Below, piece by piece: positions 26,482 through 34,275 of a stretch of DNA of 38,764 nucleotides. The notes below the pieces were generated by a model, which did no database searches, was not told the origin of the DNA, and worked only from the letters and a program-made list of their open reading frames with translations. The stretch is from assembly GCA_002919265.1 (NCBI GenBank), contig PKEY01000123.1, positions 1 through 38,764 on the forward strand, given 5' to 3'. Each line of letters begins with the position of its first letter. Position 1 is the stretch's first letter. This DNA comes from Hyphomicrobiaceae bacterium (GTDB taxonomy: Bacteria > Pseudomonadota > Alphaproteobacteria > Rhizobiales > Hyphomicrobiaceae). The position numbers and the translations under genes are program-made.

Positions 26482-27588
26482 ATGACACAGAATGGTGGGC
26501 CGCAGAATGAGCGGAGTGGGATACTGCCGGTGCAGGCCATCCGGCGGCTGATCGAGCAGGGTCACATCAAGCCCCAGGAGCCGTTGCTCGAGGGACAGCT
26601 TCAGCCCGCCAGCCTCGACTTGCGTCTCGGCCCGTGCGCCTGGCGTGTCCGGGCAAGCTTCCTGCCGGGTTCCAAGGCGCGCGTTGAGGACAAGCTCAAG
26701 GAGTTTGCGCTCCACAAGATCGATTTGACGAAATCGGCGGTTTTGGAGACAGGCTGCGTTTACGTGGCTCCGCTGCTCGAAACACTAGCGCTGCCGCCTC
26801 ACATCTCCGCGTCGGCGAACCCAAAAAGCTCAACGGGACGCCTTGATGTCTTCACGCGCGTCATCGCGGATGCCGTCTCTGCCTTCGATCAGGTTCCCGC
26901 TGGGTACACCGGCCCGCTTTATGCTGAGATCTGCCCACAGACTTTTCCGATCATCGTGCGGCAGGGATCACGGCTCAGCCAGATCCGCTTCCGGCAAGGT
27001 GCCGCCGCAGATACCGATGCGGCGCTGGCGGACCTGCAGCAGCGCGAGCGGCTTGTCTCCTCGGACCAGCCCGACATCGCGCAAGGCATTGCGCTTTCTG
27101 TCGACCTGGCGGGCGATGAGAGCGGTCTGGTTGGTTATCGGGCCAAGCGCCACACAGGACTCGTCGACATCGACGCCTCAGGCTCCTGTGACATGCTGGA
27201 CTACTGGGAGCCGATCAGGTTGCATGGCCAAAGGCGGCTCATTCTCGACCCGGACGAATTCTACATTCTGGCCTCGCGCGAGGCTGTGAACGTGCCGCCG
27301 ACGCACGCCGCGGAAATGGTGCCGTTCAATCCGCTCGTGGGGGAATTCCGCGTGCACTACGCAGGGTTCTTCGACCCCGGCTTTGGCTATGCGGCCGCAG
27401 GCGGCGCGGGCTCACGAGCGGTGCTGGAGGTGCGTTCGCACAAAGTGCCGTTCATCCTCGAGCACGGCCAGATCATCGGGCGACTGATCTACGAACGGAT
27501 GGCGGAAGTTCCGGAAATGCTCTACGGCGCAGCCCTCGGCAGCCATTATCAGGCGCAGGGTCTGAAGCTGTCGAAGCACTTCAGGTGA
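26482..27588 (+). CDS. dcd: dCTP deaminase, long two-domain form
   Basis: This 368-residue protein is about twice the length of the usual dCTP deaminase (~190 residues). The first half holds the characteristic Dcd segments (LEGQLQPASLDLRLG, NPKSSTGRLDVFTRVI, with YTGPLYAEI). The second half repeats a similar beta fold (CDMLDYWEPI..., IILEHGQIIG-like segment). It is annotated in alphaproteobacteria as 2'-deoxycytidine 5'-triphosphate deaminase: dCTP to dUTP for dTMP synthesis. The start at 26482 is set by GGAGGTGCGGG; the open frame reaches 26362, but that would run through the divergent metZ promoter. It converges on arsR with a 6-base gap. Confidence 0.92.
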   Translation: MTQNGGPQNERSGILPVQAIRRLIEQGHIKPQEPLLEGQLQPASLDLRLGPCAWRVRASFLPGSKARVEDKLKEFALHKIDLTKSAVLETGCVYVAPLLETLALPPHISASANPKSSTGRLDVFTRVIADAVSAFDQVPAGYTGPLYAEICPQTFPIIVRQGSRLSQIRFRQGAAADTDAALADLQQRERLVSSDQPDIAQGIALSVDLAGDESGLVGYRAKRHTGLVDIDASGSCDMLDYWEPIRLHGQRRLILDPDEFYILASREAVNVPPTHAAEMVPFNPLVGEFRVHYAGFFDPGFGYAAAGGAGSRAVLEVRSHKVPFILEHGQIIGRLIYERMAEVPEMLYGAALGSHYQAQGLKLSKHFR

Positions 27589-27594
27589 CGAAGT

Positions 27595-27936
27595 CTACTC
27601 CTCGTCAATCTTCCACCTCATCTGCTCGGCAGCTGCCCGCAAGATGGCCGGCACGACGCCGGGGAACTTGGCGTCGATCTCATCACACCGCAGTGTATTG
27701 ACCACCTCGGTGCCGCGCCGTTCAGAACGGATGAGCCCGGCCTCCCGCAGCACCTTGTAATGGTGCGACTGGGTGGATTTCGGCAGCTTCTCGGGCGCCG
27801 CCTTCGAGCAGTTCATGGGGCAGCCACCCGACTTCAGCTTGAGCATGATGGCAAGCCGAACGGGATCGGCGAGAGCGTAGAGCACGCTCTCGAGTGCGAC
27901 ATCCTCGATAGCCGGGTGAACAAATGGCCGTTGCAT
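27595..27936 (-). CDS. ArsR-family transcriptional regulator
   Basis: A 113-residue winged-helix protein with the ArsR pattern ALADPVRLAIMLKL near the N-terminus and the recognition helix KSTQSHHYKVLREAGLI. Two cysteines in CPMNCS precede the recognition helix. They are not the CVC metal-site pattern, so the signal is unknown and may not be a metal. No effector gene is adjacent in the same strand apart from dapE upstream. A TGTTCGA...TTGAACA repeat in its leader suggests autoregulation. Confidence 0.9.
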   Translation of the reverse strand: MQRPFVHPAIEDVALESVLYALADPVRLAIMLKLKSGGCPMNCSKAAPEKLPKSTQSHHYKVLREAGLIRSERRGTEVVNTLRCDEIDAKFPGVVPAILRAAAEQMRWKIDEE

Positions 27937-27964
27937 GCCCGTAGTATGTGCTACGCGCAGATTT

Positions 27965-27991
27965 TGTTCAATAGTTCCAAGTGCTCGAACA
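27965..27991 (-). promoter_or_regulatory. Possible arsR operator and promoter
   Basis: On the minus strand TGTTCGA and TTGAACA form an imperfect inverted repeat with a 13-base spacer, 29 bases before the arsR start. TTGAAC followed after 17 bases by CATACT could act as -35/-10; this would put the transcript start at or next to the ATG, so the mRNA would be nearly leaderless. Inference from symmetry only. Confidence 0.3.
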
Positions 27992-28004
27992 TCGCCGCAG
28001 CGTG

Positions 28005-29183
28005 TTACGCGGCGGCTTTGGCGAAGAACTGCTCCACGAAATGCTCGTAAACGGCGGTGAGTGTGTGCAAATCCGCGAGCGGAACTCGTTCATCTACTTG
28101 ATGAATAGTCTCGTTCACCAGGCCAAATTCAATGACGGGACAATAGGCCTGTATGAATCTCGCGTCGGAGGTGCCCCCGCCGGTTGAAAGACGAGGTGTC
28201 CGCCCGGTGACCGCGCGAACCGCCTCCAACATCGTATCGACAAGCGGCCCCGGCCGCGTCAGAAACACATCGCCCGTGCCGGAGAAGCTGACGTCCCAGC
28301 GAGCGCCGACCTCTTCCGCTGCCGCCGCGCACTGCTTCCGAACCCACGCCTCCAGGTCTGACCGCCGATGGAGGTTGTTGTAGCGAATGTTGAGCTTGGC
28401 GCGCGCCTCCGACGGGATGACGTTCGTCGCCGTGTTCGGAACGGAAATAACCGTCACCTGCAGGCTCGACGGCTCGAAGTCGGGCGTGCCCTCATCAAGC
28501 GGCGTCGTCGAGAGGCGGTCGATGATGCGGGCCAGCTTGGGAATGGGGTTCTCCGCCAGATGCGGATAAGCAGCGTGGCCCTGCTTGCCGTAGACCACAA
28601 GCTCCGCGTTCAGGCTACCGCGCCGCCCGATCTTGATCTCGTCGCCGATCGCGTGCGGGTTCGACGGTTCGCCCACCACGCAGGCATCGAGCTGCTCGCC
28701 CCTTTGTCTCAGCCAGTCCAGCAGTTTGGCCGTGCCGTTGATGGACGGACCTTCCTCGTCGCCAGTGATGAGCAGGCTGATCGAGCCGCGAAGCTGGCCG
28801 CCTGACTTCTCCAGATGGCGCAGAGCTGCGGCTACAAAACAGGCAATGGCGCCCTTCATGTCGACGGCGCCACGGCCATAAAGCACCCCGTCCCGTATCT
28901 CCGCTGCAAATGGCGGGTACGTCCACCGCGCCTCGTCGCCCGGCGGCACAACGTCCGTGTGGCCCGCGAAGCAGAGGTTCGGCCCGGCGTTTCCAGTCCG
29001 CGCGTAAAGGTTTTCGACGTCCGGCGTGCCCGGCTCACTAAAGGTCACCCGGTGCACCGTGAACCCTGCCAGCGCAAGCACCTCTTCGAGGAGCGACAAT
29101 GCCCCCGCCTCCGCCGGCGTTACGCTCGGACAACGGATCAGCGCCTGCGCGAGCGCAACGGGATCGGTCGCGGCAAGAGACAT
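28005..29183 (-). CDS. dapE: Succinyl-diaminopimelate desuccinylase
   Basis: The 392-residue protein is a M20-family metallohydrolase with the DapE metal-site motifs CFAGHTDVVPPGD, YGRGAVDMKGAIA and LLITGDEEGPSINGT, and STGGGTSDARF in the C-terminal part. It removes succinate from N-succinyl-LL-diaminopimelate in lysine and peptidoglycan precursor synthesis. It starts 3 bases after the dapD stop, so the two are coupled. Confidence 0.97.
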   Translation of the reverse strand: MSLAATDPVALAQALIRCPSVTPAEAGALSLLEEVLALAGFTVHRVTFSEPGTPDVENLYARTGNAGPNLCFAGHTDVVPPGDEARWTYPPFAAEIRDGVLYGRGAVDMKGAIACFVAAALRHLEKSGGQLRGSISLLITGDEEGPSINGTAKLLDWLRQRGEQLDACVVGEPSNPHAIGDEIKIGRRGSLNAELVVYGKQGHAAYPHLAENPIPKLARIIDRLSTTPLDEGTPDFEPSSLQVTVISVPNTATNVIPSEARAKLNIRYNNLHRRSDLEAWVRKQCAAAAEEVGARWDVSFSGTGDVFLTRPGPLVDTMLEAVRAVTGRTPRLSTGGGTSDARFIQAYCPVIEFGLVNETIHQVDERVPLADLHTLTAVYEHFVEQFFAKAAA

Positions 29184-29186
29184 GGG

Positions 29187-30032
29187 TCAGTCTCTGAGCA
29201 AATCGTTGATTGAGGTCTTGGACCGTGTCTGCGCATCCACGGTCTTCACGATCACGGCGCAATAGAGCGACGGCCCGGGCGAACCATCAGGCAGCGGCTT
29301 ACCCGGCATGGTACCCGGCACGACCACGGAGTAGGGCGGCACGCGGCCGACGTGCACCTGGCCCGTGGCGCGATCGATGATCTTGGTGGATGCGCCAATG
29401 AACACGCCCATGGAGAGGACCGAGCCCTCGCCGACGATGACGCCCTCCACTACTTCCGACCGCGCGCCGATGAAGCAGTTGTCCTCGATAATCACGGGAT
29501 TGGCCTGTAGCGGCTCCAGCACGCCACCAATGCCGACGCCGCCCGAAAGGTGTACGTTCTTGCCGATCTGCGCGCAGGAGCCGACGGTTGCCCACGTGTC
29601 CACCATCGTGCCCGCGTCGACGTAGGCGCCAAGGTTCACGAACGACGGCATCAGCACGACGCCCGGTGCAATATAGGCTGAGTGGCGAACGATAGCGCCC
29701 GGTACCGCGCGAAAACCTGCCGAGCGGAACGCGGCCTCGTCCATGCCGGCGAACTTGGAAGGCACCTTGTCCCACCAGCTCGCGCCGCCAGGAGCGCCCG
29801 AAATCGTGGTCATGTCGTTGAGGCGGAAAGACAGGAGCACCGCCTTTTTCAGCCACTGATGGACGACCCAAGATCCATCGATTTTCTCTGCAACGCGGGC
29901 CTTCCCGCTGTCCAGCAGATTGAGCGCCGTTTCGACAGCGTCCCTCACCTCGCCCTTGGTGGCTGGGCTAATGCTATCGCGATTCTCCCAGGCAGCGTCG
30001 ATCGTGCGTTGCAGATCCTGATAGTTGGACAT
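29187..30032 (-). CDS. dapD: Tetrahydrodipicolinate N-succinyltransferase
   Basis: The 281-residue protein has the DapD N-terminal helical domain ([18 protein letters not shown]) and a left-handed parallel beta-helix of hexapeptide repeats ([36 protein letters not shown]). It transfers succinate from succinyl-CoA to tetrahydrodipicolinate. The ATG at 30032 follows GGGAGG by 4 bases. The frame is open to 30113 but without a site. dapE follows at once, so the succinylase branch of lysine synthesis is used. Confidence 0.97.
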   Translation of the reverse strand: MSNYQDLQRTIDAAWENRDSISPATKGEVRDAVETALNLLDSGKARVAEKIDGSWVVHQWLKKAVLLSFRLNDMTTISGAPGGASWWDKVPSKFAGMDEAAFRSAGFRAVPGAIVRHSAYIAPGVVLMPSFVNLGAYVDAGTMVDTWATVGSCAQIGKNVHLSGGVGIGGVLEPLQANPVIIEDNCFIGARSEVVEGVIVGEGSVLSMGVFIGASTKIIDRATGQVHVGRVPPYSVVVPGTMPGKPLPDGSPGPSLYCAVIVKTVDAQTRSKTSINDLLRD

Positions 30033-30122
30033 AGGGCCTCCCGCGCGTCTGCTCTCCAAATGGATCGCCGGCGTTGTGGCGCGGAAGGGCCGCTGCGTCA
30101 AGGAAGCCCGCAAAAGCTGGCT

Positions 30123-31691
30123 TCACATCACCGCCTCGATGAGGAACGGCCCGGGTTCGGCGAGGCCCCGCTCCAGCGCGCGGTTGAACTGGTCCATCGT
30201 CTCAGCCCGGACACCTGACACGCCCATTCCCCGGGCCAGCGAAACCCAGTCGATGTCCGGCCGGCTGAGGTCCAACATATCCAGCGCCTTGCGGCCGACA
30301 TTCCCGGCACCAACGTTCGCAAGCTCGTGGCGCAGGATGGCGTAAGCGCGGTTGGCGAAGACGATGGTGGTGATGTCCAAATTCTCACGAGCCTGCGTCC
30401 AGAGCGCCTGCACCGTGTACATGAAGGAGCCGTCCGCCTGCAGCGCGATGACCTTGCGGTCCGGGCAGGCAATGGCCGCGCCGATGGCCAGCGGAGGCCC
30501 GATGCCGATGGAGCCACCACGGTTACGCAGCCAATCGTGTGGTTGTGCCGTATTCGTGGGGCCGAAGAAGTTGCGACTTGCGGTAACGCCTTCGTCGACC
30601 ACGATGGCGTTCTCCGGCATCAGCGCTGCAAGGGACTGGCTGATCGCCGCCGGTGAAATTGCACCTGTAGCTGGCTGGGGGAGATTGAGAGGAGAGATAG
30701 CCGCCTCGACATCGTTTGCGCCCAGCTCATCGGCCAGCCATTCGAGGGCGTGCACAATGTCCTCTTCAGCCCGGGCGAGCACGTGGAATTGGGTGTCCGG
30801 TTGCGCGAGCAAGCTCGGCTTGCCGGGATAGGCGAAGAAGGCCACCGGCGGCTTTGCGCCGACAAGGACGATGCGCTTGAACGGACGCAACTTCTCGACA
30901 GCCTGATCAACGGGATACGGGAGCGGCTCCACCGCCACGCGGCCCGCGCCTCGCTCCATCCGCGAGTTGAACGTCTCCGCTATCAGGCGCGCACCCGTCT
31001 TGCGCGCGATCTTGCTCGCCAACTCCAGCCCACGCTGACGAACGGCAAGCCCGCCCACAAGGATCAAGGTCGGCTCACCTGAACGCAGCGCCTCGGCAGC
31101 TTCAGCGACCGCACTGGCCTCCACGCGATGGCGCGCCGGAACGGGCGGAACCTGGGCAACGCCGCTTCCCTGATCCCAAGCCGTGTCGCCGGGCAGGATG
31201 AGCGTTGCGACACCACCCGGCGGCGTGCACGCAGCGACAATGGCCGCAGCACCATCCTCCGCAACCGACTGCGCATTTGGTGACGTGCGCACCCACACGG
31301 AAAAGGGCCGCGCGGCCATTTCGATATCGGAGGTCAGCGGAGCATCGTACCGACGGTGCCAGGTCGCGTGATCACCCACGATGTTGACCACCGGCGTCGC
31401 GGCCTTCATGGCGTTGTGTAGGTTGGCCAGGCCGTTCGCGAGGCCAGGGCCAAGATGAAGCAACGTCGCCGCCGGCTTTTCCGCCATGCGCGCGTAGCCA
31501 TCGGCTGCGCCGGTTGCCACGCCCTCGAATAACGTCAGCACACACCGCATACCCTCGACGCGGTCGAGTGCCGCCACAAAGTGCATCTCGGAGGTTCCGG
31601 GATTGGCAAAGCAGACATTCACCCCACCTGCAACGAGCGTTCGCACCAGGCATTCTGCGCCGTTCATCGGGGTCTCGTTTGCTGCATCCAT
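30123..31691 (-). CDS. Thiamine-diphosphate enzyme, acetolactate synthase/benzoylformate decarboxylase type
   Basis: The 522-residue protein has the three-domain layout of the pyruvate-oxidase/decarboxylase superfamily. Glu56 in LFEGVATGAADGYARM is the conserved cofactor-activating glutamate. The C-terminal domain has GGSIGIGPPLAIGAA and LQADGSFMYTVQALW...FAN, a slightly changed GDG...N diphosphate motif (ADG). Such proteins are often labelled acetolactate synthase large subunit but many act on other 2-oxo acids; the substrate is unknown. There is no small subunit gene. The ATG at 31691 follows GGGAGG by 6 bases; the open frame extends to 32252 only as antisense of the neighbouring dehydrogenase. 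It is divergent from that dehydrogenase and lies upstream of dapD. Confidence 0.88.
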   Translation of the reverse strand: MDAANETPMNGAECLVRTLVAGGVNVCFANPGTSEMHFVAALDRVEGMRCVLTLFEGVATGAADGYARMAEKPAATLLHLGPGLANGLANLHNAMKAATPVVNIVGDHATWHRRYDAPLTSDIEMAARPFSVWVRTSPNAQSVAEDGAAAIVAACTPPGGVATLILPGDTAWDQGSGVAQVPPVPARHRVEASAVAEAAEALRSGEPTLILVGGLAVRQRGLELASKIARKTGARLIAETFNSRMERGAGRVAVEPLPYPVDQAVEKLRPFKRIVLVGAKPPVAFFAYPGKPSLLAQPDTQFHVLARAEEDIVHALEWLADELGANDVEAAISPLNLPQPATGAISPAAISQSLAALMPENAIVVDEGVTASRNFFGPTNTAQPHDWLRNRGGSIGIGPPLAIGAAIACPDRKVIALQADGSFMYTVQALWTQARENLDITTIVFANRAYAILRHELANVGAGNVGRKALDMLDLSRPDIDWVSLARGMGVSGVRAETMDQFNRALERGLAEPGPFLIEAVM

Positions 31692-31836
31692 CCCAAGCCT
31701 CCCATACGTCCAGCCACCGACCTCTAGCACAGGACCAATTCCTCCGCGCAACCCCGCCGCCAGCATTCCTGACCGGTTCTCAGCGCAGCCGAAAGCAGTA
31801 ATTTGTGAAACAGGAGGAAGCCCAAGGAGAATGACG

Positions 31837-32610
31837 ATGGCGCAGTCGCACACTGGAGACGATCGCGTTGCCGTTGTGACGGGAGGCGCGTCCGGCATCG
31901 GCCTCGCGACGGCGGAATTGCTGGCTTCAAACGGCTGGAAGCTCGCAATCTTCGATATTGGCGATCGGGCGCTTGAGGCGATCCGGCAACGCATGGCCGA
32001 TCGTGCCGACATGCTGGTTGCGAAGCTCGACGTTACGGACGAGACAGCAGTTGAGCTGGAAATTGCGCGCGTCGAGGAAAAGCTTGGGCCGATCTTCGGG
32101 GTGGTGAACTCAGCGGGAATTGCAGCCGACAAGCACGTCTTCGACACGCCGGTCGATCTGTTCCGCCGTATTCTCGACGTCAACGTCGTCGGCACGTTCA
32201 TCGTGGCCCGCGCCGCCGCATTGCGGATGAAGCAGCGTCGGCAAGGCTCCATCGTGAATATCGCGTCCGTGGCGGGCCTACGCGGATCGAAGGGGCGCTC
32301 CGCCTACGGTTCGTCGAAGGGAGCTGTCGCTGTACTCACCCAGGTTATGGCCAACGACCTAGCGCACTACGGCATCCGTGTTAACGCTGTAGCGCCGGGG
32401 CCGGTGGACACACCCATGGTTCAAGCCCTGCACACCGCAGAAGATCGCAAAACCTGGACGCGCTTCATCCCCATGCGGCGCTACGGCCGCCCGGAGGAGA
32501 TCGCGGAAACCATCTGCTTCCTGCTCGACGAAAAGCGCTCGAGCTACATCACGGGGGAAATCATCGCCGTTGACGGAGGATTCCGCGGTGCCGGGATCAT
32601 CGTCGAGTAA
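31837..32610 (+). CDS. Short-chain dehydrogenase/reductase (I)
   Basis: The 257-residue protein is a classical SDR: the nucleotide motif TGGASGIG, NSAGIA, catalytic Ser in NIASVAG, and YGSSK (Tyr-x-x-x-Lys), ending GGFRGAG. It resembles 3-oxoacyl-ACP reductase-like SDRs, but substrate and cofactor preference are not determined. Two ATGs at 31831 and 31837 compete. AAGGAG sits only 2 bases before the first but 8 before the second, so 31837 is preferred. It is divergent from the thiamine-diphosphate enzyme gene, which may make or use its substrate. It converges on a second SDR with a 3-base gap. Confidence 0.88.
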   Translation: MAQSHTGDDRVAVVTGGASGIGLATAELLASNGWKLAIFDIGDRALEAIRQRMADRADMLVAKLDVTDETAVELEIARVEEKLGPIFGVVNSAGIAADKHVFDTPVDLFRRILDVNVVGTFIVARAAALRMKQRRQGSIVNIASVAGLRGSKGRSAYGSSKGAVAVLTQVMANDLAHYGIRVNAVAPGPVDTPMVQALHTAEDRKTWTRFIPMRRYGRPEEIAETICFLLDEKRSSYITGEIIAVDGGFRGAGIIVE

Positions 32611-32613
32611 TTT

Positions 32614-33339
32614 TCACACGTAGATCATTTTCCGCGTCATGCCACCGTCGATTATGAGCTCGGCCCCCGTGATGAAGCCAGCATCCTCCGAAAGGAGATA
32701 AGAAATCGCGGCGGCAATGTCTTCCGTGCGCCCCACTCTCCCGACCGGATGCTGCGCGTGATCCTCTGGCCTCAGCGGGCCCGATTTGCCTGTATCGATC
32801 CAGCCTGGGGAAATGCAGTTCACACGGACATCTGGCGACAAAGTCATCGCCAAAGCGTGCGTGAGCGCAACGAGGCCACCTTTGCTGGCGGAATATGGCA
32901 GGGTGTTTGGCTCGGACATGTGCGCCCGGGTGGACGCCATCAAAACCATCGCCCCTTTGGCCTGGCGCAAAGGCTGTTCAGCCTCCCGAGCCAGCAGAAA
33001 CGCCGCCGTCAAATTCACGGCGAGAACACGGTTCCAGGTCTCAAGAGTCACCCCCGAAAGCGGGCCCGTGGGATTTATGCCGGCATTCGAAACAATAGCG
33101 TCGATCCGGCCGAATTGTTGAATGGCCGTTTTCACAAGACGCTGGATATCGGCCTCGACGCCCACGTCACAGACAACACTTAAGCCATTCGCGGGCCTGG
33201 CCACCGTTTCGAGGGCTGCGCCGTCGATGTCGGCCAAGACAGTTTGCCAGCCCTCGTGCGCCAGCCGAACAGCCGTGGCAGCTCCAATTCCGTGCGCCGC
33301 GCCCGTAACGATCACAACCTTCTTGTCAGAGGCACCCAT
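32614..33339 (-). CDS. Short-chain dehydrogenase/reductase (II)
   Basis: The 241-residue protein is a classical SDR with TGAAHGIG, ADIDG (suggesting NAD over NADP, since an acidic residue follows strand 2), SNAGIN, ASTRAHMS around the catalytic Ser region and YSASK. The substrate is unknown. It faces the other SDR end to end. The two are not close copies, so this is not a recent tandem duplication. The start is supported by GGAAT and a near-adjacent AAGG. Confidence 0.88.
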   Translation of the reverse strand: MGASDKKVVIVTGAAHGIGAATAVRLAHEGWQTVLADIDGAALETVARPANGLSVVCDVGVEADIQRLVKTAIQQFGRIDAIVSNAGINPTGPLSGVTLETWNRVLAVNLTAAFLLAREAEQPLRQAKGAMVLMASTRAHMSEPNTLPYSASKGGLVALTHALAMTLSPDVRVNCISPGWIDTGKSGPLRPEDHAQHPVGRVGRTEDIAAAISYLLSEDAGFITGAELIIDGGMTRKMIYV

Positions 33340-33408
33340 CCTTAATTCCGTCGCGTCTTCGCCCCACCAAACCGCGGGAAACAGCTTTGCGTTTCAATGT
33401 TTGCCAAA

Positions 33409-33430
33409 CAAGGCAGAGAAACATGCCTTG
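33409..33430. repeat. Small inverted repeat CAAGGC/GCCTTG
   Basis: A perfect 6-bp inverted repeat with a 10-base spacer lies in the 247-base divergent region between the second SDR and the hibernation-factor gene. It could be an operator for either gene, but nothing else supports it. Confidence 0.2.
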
Positions 33431-33586
33431 GAACGCCCCCGGCTCCTTACCTATCTTACTTTTTGGCGGAGGACTTGATCTTCCGCATGGCTGGGGATGC
33501 GCGACTGAACGAATGTCAAAACGGTGCAATCCTCGGGAGGCACGCGGCCAGCCGAGCGGACGGCACCGACAGGTAAGGTAGGTGCA

Positions 33587-34174
33587 ATGCGAAACACTCA
33601 GAACGAAGCCAACCTCAGGCTGTCATTCCACGGCATGGATCCGTCGGAAACGATCAGGTTGAAAGTCCGCGAATACGTCGACAAGCTCCAGAAGCGCTAC
33701 AGCGACATCACGAGCTGGCACGTACATGTGAACGGACCGACCGGCGGCTCCGGTTATTTCAAGGTCTCCATTGAGGTTCGCGTACCCGGCGCAGAGCTTG
33801 CTGTTGGAAGAAAGCCGGGTGACATCAATGCCCACAAGGATGCATTGGTGGCTGTCCGGGATAGCTTCATTGCGATCGAACGCCAGCTGAAGAAGCGCCG
33901 CCGTCAGCAATATGGCGAAGTGAAGTTCCACGAAGGCAAGCCGCAGGGTCGTATTTCCAGCATCTTCCACGACCAGGGTTACGGTTTCATTTCCGTCAAT
34001 GACGGCAGCGAAGTCTATTTCCACAAGAACGCGGTATTGGAGCCTGACTTCGAAGAGCTGGGCGTGGGAGATCCCGTCGAATTGACGATTGCTCCTGACG
34101 AAAGCCCGCGCGGACCGCAAGCGACCAGCGTTCGGCGCATCAGCCCGCTGCGCTATGTTCCTCAGCCGACGTAG
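33587..34174 (+). CDS. Ribosome hibernation factor fused to a cold-shock domain
   Basis: The 195-residue protein has two parts. Residues about 8-105 match the HPF/RaiA (S30AE) fold: LRLSFHGMDPSETIRLKVREYVDKL, a beta-rich middle and a basic helix (IERQLKKRRRQQ) that contacts rRNA. Residues about 120-190 form a cold-shock domain with the RNA-binding motifs GYGFIS and VYFHKNAV. HPF proteins keep idle ribosomes inactive in stationary phase; cold-shock domains bind single-stranded RNA. The start at 33587 has AGGTAGG upstream. A terminator follows directly. The gene is convergent with a BaeRF gene. Confidence 0.9.
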   Translation: MRNTQNEANLRLSFHGMDPSETIRLKVREYVDKLQKRYSDITSWHVHVNGPTGGSGYFKVSIEVRVPGAELAVGRKPGDINAHKDALVAVRDSFIAIERQLKKRRRQQYGEVKFHEGKPQGRISSIFHDQGYGFISVNDGSEVYFHKNAVLEPDFEELGVGDPVELTIAPDESPRGPQATSVRRISPLRYVPQPT

Positions 34175-34195
34175 ACAATCGTTACCAAACTAATT

Positions 34196-34223
34196 CGGCC
34201 GCCAATTCGGCGGCCGTTTCTTT
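34196..34223 (+). terminator. Intrinsic terminator of the HPF-CSD gene
   Basis: A perfect 8-bp stem (CGGCCGCC / GGCGGCCG, loop AATTC) followed by TTTCTTT on the plus strand, 22 bases after the stop codon. Confidence 0.9.
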
Positions 34224-34234
34224 CGGCAAGAAAT

Positions 34235-34256
34235 AAAAAAGGGGCCATTCGGCCCC
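34235..34256 (-). terminator. Intrinsic terminator of the BaeRF gene
   Basis: On the minus strand GGGGCC-GAAT-GGCCCC is followed by TTTTTT, 20 bases after the stop codon of the BaeRF gene. It stands back-to-back with the plus-strand terminator. Confidence 0.9.
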
Positions 34257-34275
34257 TTCGATTTGACTGCTCTCT

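Noticed and set aside
30103..30124. GAAGCC/GGCTTC hairpin at the end of the thiamine-diphosphate enzyme gene
   Set aside because: Six base pairs with a 10-base loop overlapping the stop codon and no T-run; too weak to call a terminator.
31692..32252. 187-residue N-terminal extension of the thiamine-diphosphate enzyme
   Set aside because: It is entirely antisense to the divergent dehydrogenase and its leader, is Ser/Arg-rich without homology, and a good ribosome-binding site marks the start at 31691.
32614..33339. Two neighbouring short-chain dehydrogenases as a tandem duplication
   Set aside because: They are convergent, differ through most of their length outside the shared SDR motifs, and so are not recent copies.
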